Assembly: GCA_016806645.1 (NCBI GenBank)
Contig: JACSYO010000471.1
Span: forward strand, 2,069,501-2,133,500
Source: Ophiodon elongatus
Lineage: Eukaryota; Chordata; Actinopteri; Perciformes; Hexagrammidae
Direction: 5' to 3'
DNA length: 64,000 nucleotides
A program made the position numbers and the translations under genes. Below are positions 48,895 through 60,200 of this stretch, piece by piece. A model generated the notes under the pieces. The model did no database searches, was not told the DNA's origin, and worked only from the letters and a program-made list of their open reading frames with translations. How positions within the stretch are numbered: the first letter of the stretch is position 1; the number at the start of each line of letters is the position of its first letter.

Positions 48895-49472
48895 GCATTT
48901 GGTTATTCCATTAGAAAAAAAGAAAGTTCCTGGAATTTCACAAGTTCTCTCTTACCTAATTTAAAAATGAACTGAAAAACCCCACATTATACCACTTCAT
49001 TATGTAGAGGGAACTTGAGCAACAAAGAGGATGCACATAAAATGTAACATCATCATGAAGAGAGACATTCAGCGCACCAGATCACTGCAGAGACCGGCAG
49101 AAATCTTCAGATTTTAGGGTGAGAAATACATGATTGTTTGGTTTTAAAATAGGGGCTTTTATTTGCATTACATTTAATATAAAAATAGATATTTATCTTA
49201 AATCCCTTGGAGGTTTTTTACTATATGTGTTAGCAATGTAAACATATTGGCTGTATAACATTACTAGTATGCTTTGAGTCATAATCTATATGTAGAATTC
49301 AGCCGATACATATAATGTCTAATAATGTCTACTGAGGATTTATTTGTGCTTGGCAAACAATGTATTTCAGTTGTAAAATACAAATGATCTTATACTTAAA
49401 ACGGCTCACAAAAACATAATGAAACTGTCAGAAGTCTTTGTTCAAAAGGTAGTGGTGAACTATAGAGTATCT
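48895..49472 (+). repeat. gpr84-upstream duplication, unit B right part
   Basis: This continues unit B after the L1 target duplication. Positions 48989-49463 match 42584-43058 almost exactly (same length, about four substitutions), while the first 90 bp are clearly more diverged. The sharp change in divergence suggests gene conversion or selection on the conserved block. Confidence 0.9.
49036..49118 (+). promoter_or_regulatory. gpr84: candidate core promoter and non-coding leader exon of gpr84
   Basis: A TATA-like CATAAAA at 49036-49042 is followed about 30 bp later by exon-like sequence that ends before a GTGAGA donor at 49119. The gpr84 coding exon has a credible acceptor (TCCTGTTAG ending at 49680) just before its ATG, so a leader intron of about 560 bp is likely. 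The initiation site is inferred. Confidence 0.4.
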
Positions 49473-49552
49473 TTAACTTCCCTTTTCACCTGTGGCACAA
49501 TTGATACCACAAAGAGGGGTGGGGAGGACTGGGTTTCCGGCAGCATATTATA

Positions 49553-49641
49553 TTGTTCTTGCCTGTATGTACAAATGCTGCTGCTGGAGCGAAAGAATTT
49601 CCCCTTTCGGGGTTAATAAAGTATCTATCTATCTATCTATC
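49553..49641 (+). mobile_element. short LINE 3'-tail insertion next to the gpr84 acceptor
   Basis: The 89-bp insert is absent from unit A and flanked by TATTATA on both sides (49546-49552 and 49642-49648). It reads GAATTTCCCCTTTCGGGG, TTAATAAAG and then TATC repeats, which is the 3' tail of a common fish non-LTR retrotransposon. It ends about 39 bp before the predicted gpr84 coding exon, so it lies where the branch point and polypyrimidine tract of that intron would be. Confidence 0.7.
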
Positions 49642-49688
49642 TATTATAAATAAGCTAACCTTCATTCTGAATCCTGTTAGTTGACAAA

Positions 49689-50933
49689 ATGCTGATGAAC
49701 CACACAAACCAAACAGAGGATGACTTCTTCTCCTGCTACAGTCCTTCAGTCGTCGGCTACCGGTACTTTGCTGTGCTGTGGGGATGTGCTGTGACCATCA
49801 CTGGTACGGTGGGGAACCTGATGACCATTCTGGCCTTCGCCTTAGACCCACGTCTGAGGACTCGCTTTAATGTGCTCATCATCAACCTGGCTGTAGCTGA
49901 TCTCCTGTACTGCACCATATTGCAGCCCATATCAGTTGACTCCTATCTACACCTCAGATGGCGCAGTGGTCAGCTCTGGTGCAGAATCTTCGGCCTGCTC
50001 CTCTTCCTCTCCAACTCTGTCTCCATTATCAGCCTCTGTCTGGTGGCAGTAAGCCGATATCTCCTGGTCACAAAAAGGGCCGTGTTTGACCGTGTCTTCT
50101 CTAACCGTGGTCTTATTTTACTCCTGATCTCAGCGTGGGCACTGGGCCTGGCCAGCTTTGGCCCACTCTGGTCTGTTTATGTGTTCGTGCCACAGGTGTG
50201 CACATGCAGCTTCCATCGCACCAGGGGTCGTCCCTACAGCACCATCCTGCTCTTTTTCTACTTTTTTGTTGGTCTGGGCTGTGTTGGTGTGTTCTACCTC
50301 CTCATTTACAAACGTGTCCAGATTGCCGCACGAGCTCTGCTCCGCTACAGGGCAAGCCGCCGGTCCTCCAGAAAGAAACCATCTTCTTTAGCACAAGGGA
50401 CTGATGATAGTGGTGCAGAGAGTGGCATGGCAAAGACAAGTAGCTGTGAGATAAGCAGCCACGTGGATCTAGCCAAAAATACGGATGAGATAACTTGTGA
50501 AAAATCCTCAGAATCTATCCAGAGGTCTGCCATGGCCATAAGTTCATCAGCAATCAAGTCTCCCTCTGTTATCATCCAGGCATCACCTTTATCCACACCT
50601 GCTCCCCCCACTGCAGCACCCTCCTCCCACTCAGGACCTTCAGGAGATGATGATGAATTTAAGCGTGTAACACGCATGTGCTTCACAGTTTTTCTGTGTT
50701 TTGTGTTCTGTTTTGTCCCCTTCCTGTTGCTCAACATAGCCGACAAACATAACCGCGCCCCGCAGGTAGTGCACATGTTTTGTGCAAACCTCACCTGGCT
50801 GAACAGCTGTATCAACCCTATGCTCTATGCTGTCATGAACCGGCAGTTTCGACAGGCCTACCATGTGTTGCTCAACAGGGCTGTTGCACCATTTACCTGC
50901 CTCTGGACCTGGTGGTCCCCTCTGAGATCCTAA
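49689..50933 (+). CDS. gpr84: G protein-coupled receptor 84 (medium-chain fatty acid receptor)
   Basis: GPR84 is a plasma-membrane Gi-coupled receptor of leukocytes that senses medium-chain fatty acids and boosts inflammatory responses. The 414-residue protein (human 396) has N-glycosylation sequons at N4 and N7 and seven membrane segments (about 25-52, 61-83, 99-123, 141-162, 184-207, 329-350, 362-384). C98 can pair with C171 or C173. Close matches to human include CTCSF-RTRGRPYSTI in loop 2, VTRMCFTVFLCF at TM6, and ANLTWLNSCINPMLYAVMNR with NPxxY at TM7. The DRY position reads SRY (GRY in human). Intracellular loop 3 (about 208-328) is long and Ser-rich, as in mammals. The CDS is in one exon; the ATG lies eight bases after a predicted acceptor (49679-49680). 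AATAAA is at 51346-51351. An alternative start is M3; the neighbour znf385a supports orthology. Confidence 0.95.
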   Translation: MLMNHTNQTEDDFFSCYSPSVVGYRYFAVLWGCAVTITGTVGNLMTILAFALDPRLRTRFNVLIINLAVADLLYCTILQPISVDSYLHLRWRSGQLWCRIFGLLLFLSNSVSIISLCLVAVSRYLLVTKRAVFDRVFSNRGLILLLISAWALGLASFGPLWSVYVFVPQVCTCSFHRTRGRPYSTILLFFYFFVGLGCVGVFYLLIYKRVQIAARALLRYRASRRSSRKKPSSLAQGTDDSGAESGMAKTSSCEISSHVDLAKNTDEITCEKSSESIQRSAMAISSSAIKSPSVIIQASPLSTPAPPTAAPSSHSGPSGDDDEFKRVTRMCFTVFLCFVFCFVPFLLLNIADKHNRAPQVVHMFCANLTWLNSCINPMLYAVMNRQFRQAYHVLLNRAVAPFTCLWTWWSPLRS

Positions 50934-51365
50934 ACTCCTGGAGCTTAAACTTGCTTGATGTAAACCCAGTATAATATTATTCTCTAGAAACAACACAGAC
51001 ATAGTGCAGCTTACATTCCACCACTGTCAACTTTTAGGTTGCTTTTCTTTGTTATATTTATGTTGTATTTAGAGATGCTCCAATACTGATATTGGATATC
51101 AGTCGGACACTGAGCCAATAGCTACATCAGGTATTGGTGGTAATGGGACAATCTGGTATTGGATACAATTATTTTAATAGATAACAATTCAGCAAATTGA
51201 TATCTATGTATTAATTTTGTAAGTCAAGCCTTATTTTGTCTTACACAGGCTCTATTGTTTCACAACCTCCATGTTTTACTATTTTTGTTCTTCTTTTTTT
51301 TACAGTAATGTACAATATTATATTATGTGTTTATGTCATGTATGGAATAAATTATATTTTGTAAT
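50934..51365 (+). other. gpr84: gpr84 3' untranslated region
   Basis: It runs from the stop codon to just past AATAAA at 51346-51351. It includes a dispersed-repeat fragment at about 51070-51175, so part of the 3' UTR is transposon-derived. Confidence 0.5.
51066..51180. repeat. dispersed palindromic repeat fragment (GAGATGCTCCAATACTGATA type)
   Basis: It contains GAGATGCTCCAATACTGATA, TTGGATATCAGTCGG and TCTGGTATTGGATA, a phrase structure seen in a common fish non-autonomous DNA transposon. The copy is degenerate. Confidence 0.45.
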
Positions 51366-52400
51366 ACATAATCCCCACTGTTGCATTCAGAATGTTGAAT
51401 TAGCCAACCATCACCACTAGGTGTCTATTACGTAATTTGAGAAACCACCAATGTTACAAAATCACCACAGGATATTCTTTTGTTGCGCAACATGCCTTAT
51501 AATAGTAATTCAGGAACTTCTGACTGTGTATTGCTCCTTATATGCTGATAGTACAAGACTAAAGATATAAGCTGTTCAGGTGATCTGGCCTTTATTGCGA
51601 CATGGGTGGAGTGTGCATGTTTGAGTTGTGTCAAGGCATTCACTTATTGACGATACCGACAAAGGCAAATAGCATTCATACTCCTGTCCACACTCAACCC
51701 TCACAAGGTGTGATTTATCTTTCAAGAAGACTAACACAAGAGACCCTCAAGGTTGTAACACGTGTTTCACACATAGAAAACAGGGTTGTTGGTGGCTTGA
51801 AAAATAGAAACACAACACTTCTATTTTTGACCCTCTACCGAAGTTATTGTTGTCAAAGATACTAAGTTCTAGCACAGCAATGGCAAAACACAACACAGCA
51901 GCAAACCCTGTACTACGGCTACTTTTATCTGAGTGACCAGGCAGCCGAAGGGTTTAAGGCGCCAACCATGAGCCAACGTACTAAAGCATCAGCCATGTAT
52001 GAGCTGAGAGAGCTTTGATTGGTCATTTAATCAAAGTTTGTTTTAGCATGTTAGCATGCTAATTAGTCAATATTATTATATTTCGTCATGAACTTAACTG
52101 GTCGGTAAGTGTAAATTAAAATATTGACTTTTATTTGGCATTTTCAAGTCAAGGGTTCACAAAAGTAATTTATCCTAAAGTTATACCATATTCCATTTAG
52201 AAATGAATCCTAAATATATTGTGATATTTCACTAGGGACTAACATTTTGGACTGCCAGCACAGCTAGCATTAAGTTAAAAATAAAATGTAGCTGGCTAAC
52301 GTTACACACTTTCAGTCCTTCGAAGCCACGTGAACTGTAACTAGCTATATAACATTATTCCTGAAAATAAATTACTTGAGGTACTGCTCGCTTGCAACTA
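51366..52400. other. intergenic between gpr84 and the Tc1 element
   Basis: AT-rich sequence with no gene or clear repeat that I recognise. Confidence 0.55.
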
Positions 52401-54058
52401 CAGTCCCTGACAAAAGTCTTGTCGCTTGGGTACAAGTTGACCTTAAGTGCCCCTCAAATATATTTGTAATCAATTTTTTTTTACAAGAAATGGCTAATTT
52501 CAATCCCAATAGCTTTTGAAATAATGTTTTGGTGCCAAACGAAACTGCTGAAAAGCATTCTAACGTTCACAGCTTGGTAAAGCCCACTGAGTCAGTTTTT
52601 GCAAAGACAAAAGTCTTGTCGCCTTCATATGATGCACCCAATCCTAGATTACAGCCTCACCTATGATCAATAATTGATCAATCAATTAGTGGGTGTGTAT
52701 AAAAAGAACCCCAGCACACCAGACCTTCACATCAACTGCAACTTGACCTCTGACAACATGCCTAAGAGTCACCCTGAGACCAAAGCGTTGATTATCAAGG
52801 GGATGAAGACCAGATCCACTGCTGAGGTGGCTGACACCTTCAATGTGTCTCAGCGTCAAGTACAAAGAATAAGAAAAAGATTTGAAGAGACTGGAGATGT
52901 TTTTGACAAGCCCAGGTCCGGCAGACCCCGCAAGACAACTGCTCGGGAGGACCGTTTGTTGGCTCGAAAATCCAAGGCCAGCCCCTTTTCCACTGCAGCA
53001 GAGCTCCACCAGGCCTGGTCACCTCAAGTCCCCGTGTCAACCAGGACAGTTTGTAGAATTCTGTCTCAAAATGGCCTCCATGGTCGAATCAGTGTCCAGA
53101 AACCAGCACTAAACAAAAGGCAAATTCAAGGCCCACAGCCTGCTAAAAGGATGGACGCTGGAAAAGTGGCAGAAGGTGGATTTCTCAGATGAATCTTCGG
53201 TTGAATTACATCACAGCCGCCGCAAATATTGCAAGAGACCTACTGGAGCCCGCATGGATCCGAGATTCACCCAGAAACCAGTTAAGTTTGGTGGCGGAAA
53301 AATCATGGTCTGGGGTTACATCCAGTATGGAGGTGTGCGAGAGATTTGCAGGGTGGAAGGCAATATCAATAGCCTAAAATATCAAGAAGTATTAGCTACC
53401 TCTTACATTCCCAACCATAAAAGGGGTCAAATTTTGCAGCAGGATGGTGCTCCATCGCATACTTCCATCTCTACATCAAAGTTCCTCAAGGCGAAGAAGA
53501 TCAAGGTGCTCCAGGACTGGCCAGCCCAGTCACCAGACATGAACATCACTGAGCAGGTCTGGGGTCGAAGGAAAGAGGAAGCATGGAAGACGAAACCAAA
53601 GAATCTTGATGAACTCTGGGAGGCATGTAAGACTGCTTTCTTTGCTGTTCCTGATGACTTCATCAATAAATTGTATGAATCATTGTTGAACCGCATGGAT
53701 GCAGTCCTTCAAGCTCATGGAAGTCATACAAGATATTAAATATAGACCTCACAGCACCACTACTTAATTCACTGATGTTATGCAACATATTTTTGTATTT
53801 GAAGTAAATTATTTGTTCAATTTTCACATTACTCTCTGTAGGCGACAAAACTTTTGTCTTGCCAAAATCTGACCTGTGTTCATTAAATGATCAATCTTTC
53901 TTCAGTGAAGCAAATTTATTTTAGTATATTAAACATAATTTGGGAGGGTTTTAGCTTTCATATGAGCAATTTCTAAAACCAATGGATTAATTAAAAGTCA
54001 GGTTATAAGCTGTTGTTTCTACAAAATGGATAAGTGACAAGACTTTTGTCAGGGACTG
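52401..54058 (+). mobile_element. Tc1/mariner transposon with IR/DR ends
   Basis: The 1658-bp element sits between TA dinucleotides (52399-52400 and 54059-54060), the standard Tc1 target duplication. Both ends begin CAGTCCCTGACAAAAGTCTT, and the two termini differ at one of the first 27 positions. Inner copies of the motif occur at about 52602-52625 (GCAAAGACAAAAGTCTTGTC) and, inverted, at about 53845-53868, roughly 200 bp in from each end. That gives the IR/DR architecture known from fish Tc1 elements such as Sleeping Beauty's relatives. One transposase gene lies between them. Confidence 0.95.
52758..53739 (+). pseudogene. Tc1-like transposase, single frameshift
   Basis: The start is taken at the ATG of MPKSHPETK (52758). 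The N-terminal half has the paired-like helix-turn-helix DNA-binding region (RSTAEVADTFNVSQRQVQRI) and a GRPRKT motif. The C-terminal half carries the DDE residues: D in FSDES (about 53183), D in QQDGAPSHTS (about 53443) and E in PDMNITEQVW (about 53550). The halves lie in different frames. The shift, possibly with a small deletion, falls between about 53120 and 53160, before GWTLEKWQKVDFSDE. Apart from that break the gene is open to its stop, so it is a recently inactivated or sequencing-damaged copy. Confidence 0.88.
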
Positions 54059-54060
54059 TA

Positions 54061-55211
54061 GAGGTAACTTAAGAACATAACTGATTACAGATGCTTAACC
54101 AACCAGCCAACAACTGATAGTTTACCACATCAACGGCTGATAAACAACAGCCAGCTAACTGGCACATTAGTTAGCTAGCAAGAATTGACAACTTGACGTT
54201 ACACAGACAAATTGCAAGTTGTTTCTGGCCACCTGTCGATGGAAGGTAAGTACTCACTGACCTTTTAGACTTTGTTCTGCCTTCACAAACTCCTGAGAAA
54301 TGTATCTGGGTCTTTAGCTTGCTAGTTCTGCGTTTCGTCAGCTAACGCCACTAACCTAACGTTACTCAATGCTGGTTATCATGATGGTTTGCTGAGACTT
54401 GGTTTAAGAGTTATGAGAGAACCTAAAATCTCAGAGCCACATATTTTGGTTTTATTCAAACATTGAATGCCTTTTTAATATACAAGTTTGGTGTTACAGT
54501 TGAATTAACAAGATAATGTGAACATGATATAAAAACTATTTATCATAGTTGTTCATTAACAACATTTCAGTTTGTCAATAAAACAAAATCAATAATTTCC
54601 CTTTTATTGGTGAGTTTAATTTTGATTTGAATGAGCAGGTGAATATAAAAGCATATAACTTAATGGGAGGAAGTAACATGTGTCAGAACAATATATTAAA
54701 AGCTGCAGGTGGCAACAATAAAGTAACCACAAAGGGACTCACAACCAACATTGAAACAATAAATAATGTGCAGTCTGCGCAAAATACTCTACTTACATGT
54801 TCAGTTTTTATCATTTCTCATGATCATTTTATCATGTGTTATCTTTAAGTATCTTTAAGTAACAGCTGCATGATAGTTGAGGTGTATAATACAGGGGCCT
54901 GGGACACTAATGGAGTGGATATTAGTCCAGCTAATTCAATTATCTCTCTTTTGTGTCTTCAAATAGTTTAATTATTAATAATAATACAACATTGTAAAAG
55001 GGAATTTAAAGTTTGTGTTTTACTGATTTCAAAGTGCACAGCTAAATTCAAATGCGGATTTAAAAAAGAAACATCTTAATTAACAGAGGTGCTGTCAAGT
55101 ATTTCAGATTAAAATAGCAAACTATGTTCACAGTAGATTTGTAATGTAAGTAGCTAAAAGTAAAGCTGACGATGAATGATAGTGGTTTGGTTAAATATAG
55201 AAGACAGAGGC
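54061..55211. other. intergenic; includes stat2 3' end
   Basis: No coding exon is seen. On the minus strand, possible stat2 polyadenylation signals are ATTAAA at 54972-54967 and AATAAA at 54608-54603. The extent of the stat2 3' UTR is therefore uncertain. Confidence 0.45.
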
Positions 55212-57138
55212 TTATTGGAAAATGCTTCCACAGGATTGTGGGGGCAGGCAATTAAATCCTGGAAGACCGAAATCAGGCAGCCCCGGTACATCTTGCAAGA
55301 GGTCAGAATCAACAAATTCGCTGGGGTTATTGATAAACCTCAGTAACTCATCGTCTGTGGCTGCAAAGGAGTCAGACAGCATGGGGTCAGCGTGATACGT
55401 TTCCAGAGGTGACTGCAGAGAATGAGGACTCCCGTTTTGTTCTGAAAGCAGAGAAAGGGAGAAGAGAAAGATCATGTTTCTGTTATTTATTTATGGTACT
55501 GCTTTCAGAGAAATGTGACGTGCTTTGAAACTCACCAACAGAAAAAAAGAAAGTACAGACTGATGCTATAGGATTTGATTTTGCACAAGATTCTCGTGAA
55601 TTGCATGCAGGCGTGGTACTTTTCTTTCAGCTCATCAAATAATTCAAGTTCTCTAACAATATCCAATACACTCGGTTTGTTTAACTGTTTAAATAACTCA
55701 ATTAAAAGTACTTACTGCCTTTTGTAATTCATAAAAGAATAGTTCAGCATTTATACTTTAGAGTTAAATACGAAGATTAAATATAAGCCAACAAGAAACA
55801 GCCGGTAAACTTAGCTCGAAGACTGGCAACAGGGAATCAGCTGGACTGGCTCCGTCAAATATCGTAAGAAATCTGCCAACCAGCACCTCTAAAGTTTACT
55901 GATTAATACGTTAACCTTCTTGGTTCTGAGCAGTTGCCAGGCAACCAGAGGAGACACCAGGAAGTTACTGGTTGTGGCCAAGAAAAAGCCCAGCACATAA
56001 CAGCTTATTATTGTTTTAACACGTTGGATTTTGTATGGATTTAAGAAAATAAATATAATTTCTATAATTAGTGAGAGGGTAGGTGGATTTTACCATTTAA
56101 AAAAGTGTATCTCCCAAATTTCCCAAATTTTTGCTTTCAGCAAAATGCTACATAGATCTGCAGCTTGAAGACTGTCAGATTAAATGCTATTGCGGCCACA
56201 ATTACTCCTAGTGACAATATTTTTTTATCAATCAAATCAATTAATTATAGTTCAGCCATATTATTTTTGATTTCATGATTAATCATTACTGTTGGTATTG
56301 TTTAACCTATGGCCTATGTGCTGTTTTTATTTTACGTCTTTCCATTGATTTTAACACATACAAAGTGTTAGAGAATTCAAGCATCAGAAGGTAGAATCAA
56401 AAAGCTATAAACAATTAAATAAATGTGTTATGAACAGTTTTGCTCAAACCAATCATTGTTAGATATGTTCAGTAGAGCAGACTACTGTACATGTGCATGC
56501 AGTAGAAGCAGCCCACAGCCCCACGTCGTATAAGTTAGAAGCTCAGTTTCATAGCTGTCGCTTGACATCTAGACAGCATCTTCCCCAATGATTTCCCACA
56601 GCACAGGGTCAAAATAGAGAGGGCAAACCCTGAGCTCTGTGACAAAAGGAGAGTGATTTGTTTGGATGAGGTTTTCAGCTGGATGGGACAGCAAGGAGAG
56701 CCATGACTCACCAGCTGCCTCTCCACACAGGGCATTCATTGGCTCCAAGCCTTCACCCTGTGCCATGTCAGAGGACATTGGTGACCTAGCCTCCAGTGTG
56801 TTCCTACATGACCAATAACAAACAGTCATTACAACCAGTTGCTCATGACATTAAAAAAAGGGATGGGAACACTACTTCTCAGATGAAGCCAGTGTATTTT
56901 TAGTTTGTAGTTGTTGTTTCTGTATGAAAAGCACATTTAGAATATAAAGGACGATTAAGTATTATTCTAAAAAGCAAGATGCTGTGAACCAGCCTGGAGA
57001 AAAAGAATAATACACTTACTCCTTTGAAACAAACACCAGCTTGGTTTTGATGTACTTTATGTAAGGACTGTCACCTGAAAGAGAATGAGTTTAGAAATAG
57101 ATGTGTCACATTCATCCCCAACACTATCAATACACACA

Positions 57139-57200
<62 letters not shown>

Positions 57201-60200
57201 CATATGAGGTGTGTTTTGGGCAAATTTGCTTTCCAAAAATAGCAAAAAGTATAAGCAAAACATTTGTTGCCCTTACTTCCACTATTCTCAGAGTAGTATT
57301 TTCCAAAAGCTTCGTCTTTAGGGGTGTTGGGATATAGGTAGAGAAGAGGATTTTCTGGGATATTTTCAGCTTCTAAGATCTGGAAATTCCTGATGATTTC
57401 ATGGAAGGGAATCTGGCAGAGGTCGAACTTGGTGAAGGGCTGGACTGTCTTCACGTCAGGTTCACCTACAATAGACAGAGGATGATAGCATTTGATATCG
57501 GTACTAGATTTGTCTACCATATAACAATTTGAAACAATATTTTAGGATCATTAGGAAATAAAAAATATCTCACCATTTATGGTGATTTCCACCCAAGAGA
57601 AGGTGATTCCCCCAATGACACTTTCACTGAAGCGCAACAAGAACGTGCCTCTCTTTTTCTTCTTCAGGAGGGACTTCTCTTTGCCTTTGCTCACAAAGCC
57701 CATGATGAGGCTACAGTGCAAAAAAAAAACAAAAAAAAAACAATAAAACAAGAAACTTCTCCCATTTTCCAGAAATTAAAAAGGCATTATCTCAACTGCT
57801 TCTCATTAAACCCCGATTGGACTAAAACATACCCATCCCTCCACAAGTCTTCAAGGTATGTTTTCACCATCACCAAGATTCCATCGAACCACACCCAGAA
57901 AGTGTCAGGAGTATTTTCCTGTAACAAAGGGTGTGGAAAAGGTCATCAATTCACACCTACAGTATATTCATTAACAATAAACACACAAGATTAAGAATCT
58001 GCCGTCACGCTGGCGGCTCTGTGAGGCTGTAATGCTCATTGTGAAGGAACACATATTGTACGATGGACAAAAGTTGAGGTGCACAGCTTGTTTTTGATCT
58101 GAATGAGTCACATTGAATTAAATGTAAAAAATGATAGTGGTTGATATGGAAGGGACTGTCAGCTAACATGATCACATTAACATGTTGAAGTTTAGCAGGT
58201 AATGTGTGTCATGTTCGACACCTTAGTTTACCATGTTTGGTAGCTTACATACATATTAGCGCGAAAAACATGATGGGTATCTCATTCGTGACCTGATGGT
58301 GGCGGTAGAGGAAAAAGTAGGGGATCGTTAAAGTACTGACAATTCGTAATGGCAATCATTTTAGACATTTCACTCAAGTGATGAGGGAAAAGTCAGGGGA
58401 TCACCAAAGTCGAGATATTATGAGTCGAGTGGTTAGGGTTAATGTTAATCACTTAAACTATGCTGAAAAATTACTACTAGGATTCAGTATTCTTACCTTG
58501 CTAAATTTTGTCCAAGCTACTTTGCAGGTGTCATATTTCTGCTGCTTTCCTGGTGGGATGGAAAATAAATGAACATTAGACAACTCTCACTCACTGACAT
58601 CTAAAATAAAACATGCATACAAGCCATGAAAGACACTGAATTATAGTGGGCAATCCTTTTGATCATGATCTAATACAAATCAATACGTCATATACCATCA
58701 TTATTCCAATGATACTGTTAACAAACCTTTCCATAAAGACAAGCACCTGTAATGTATATGAATCAAACAGCTGTTGTAAATATGATAAAGTTGTGAAAAT
58801 GCAATACCACTTTCGAGCTTTTTAGATTGACACTAATGTGTCTTCTTTCACTTTTTGCTCTAAATGATGAATTAAACGTTTTGGCCATCCAAAATGGTAA
58901 AAGAGTACTAATTTACGACCATCCCGACTGGTTAGAGTTGGACACAATATGTATGATCAGCTCTATTCTTATGAGAAACTGGATAGATAAAATATAAAAC
59001 ACCAACAAACTGATGCAGGAATTCTTTTGGTTAAATAATGTCTATCCTTACAAATGGCATCCAAAAAAGGAAAAACGGCAATTCAACATTTTTACACCAA
59101 TGCCTCTAGAGCTTAGAAGTTTTGCTGAGGCCAGTCAGTCTTACAGATGCATTGAAGTAACTTGTGTCAAAATTGGACCAAAGTGTTTCCTGATATTATG
59201 TTTGATTCACAGATGAACAAATTCAGTCCTATTTTTAGACAACAAACAAAAATAAGCAAAGGCAAGCAACTGAAGCAGAACATCAAAGCAGCATTTACCA
59301 AAGAGTCTGAGTGCGATCATTTCCAGCTGATCCTCATTCAGACCACGTTTAGTGGCAGACAGAAACTGCCAGCTCAACATTTCTCCAAACTGCGGCCAAG
59401 TGGCTGCAGGACAGTTGGCAAAGAACACGACATCCTGGAGAAACAGACGCACATTAACAAATATATACACAATACATTTATAATGCCTTCTAATAGCTCT
59501 GCAACATGCTACATGGTGTGTGTTATTCTTTCAGGGATCTCTCACCTTTGTGTCCACACTGAGCAGGTTGAACCAGAGGACAGACGCCCAGGCGCTCTGC
59601 TGCTGGCTGGAGTTAGAGATGATGACCACCGGGATTGAGGAGGCCTAAATTGGGTGCCAGGGAACGGTAACTTTTATTTAGGTCATATTTCCATAATCAA
59701 GACAATAAAAACAAGGACATAATACTTCATTTGTAGACAGAGCACATGTAGGTAATTATTATTTTTATAAAGCCAGTCGTATAACAAGAAAGGAAGCAGA
59801 AGAAACTCCACCTGCAACTCAACTGACACGCCTTTCATCTCAAATACAGTCTCAAAGTAGATGATGTGCAGCTCCTCTGTAACACTGAGAGAAATCTGTC
59901 AACACCAAAAAACACACACTGGTCATTATTTGATTGTTCACATCTCCTTGAATTATGAGTTGAGTTAAACTGTAAGCACAGATATCGTCAGGATTGCTAA
60001 CGTCTACTCACATCACTGACTCCTTTGCCGCCACCTCCAGACTTCTGCTCCTTCAGAGTCTACAGACAAATAAGAGTACTAAATACAAAATAAATCAAAC
60101 AAAGATATTTCCACCTGATATTAAAGACAGTGTCATTTAAATGTTTTGTCTTAATCACGACGCTGGAGACTGCTTTATGTGTGCACTTGAAAATGTCACA

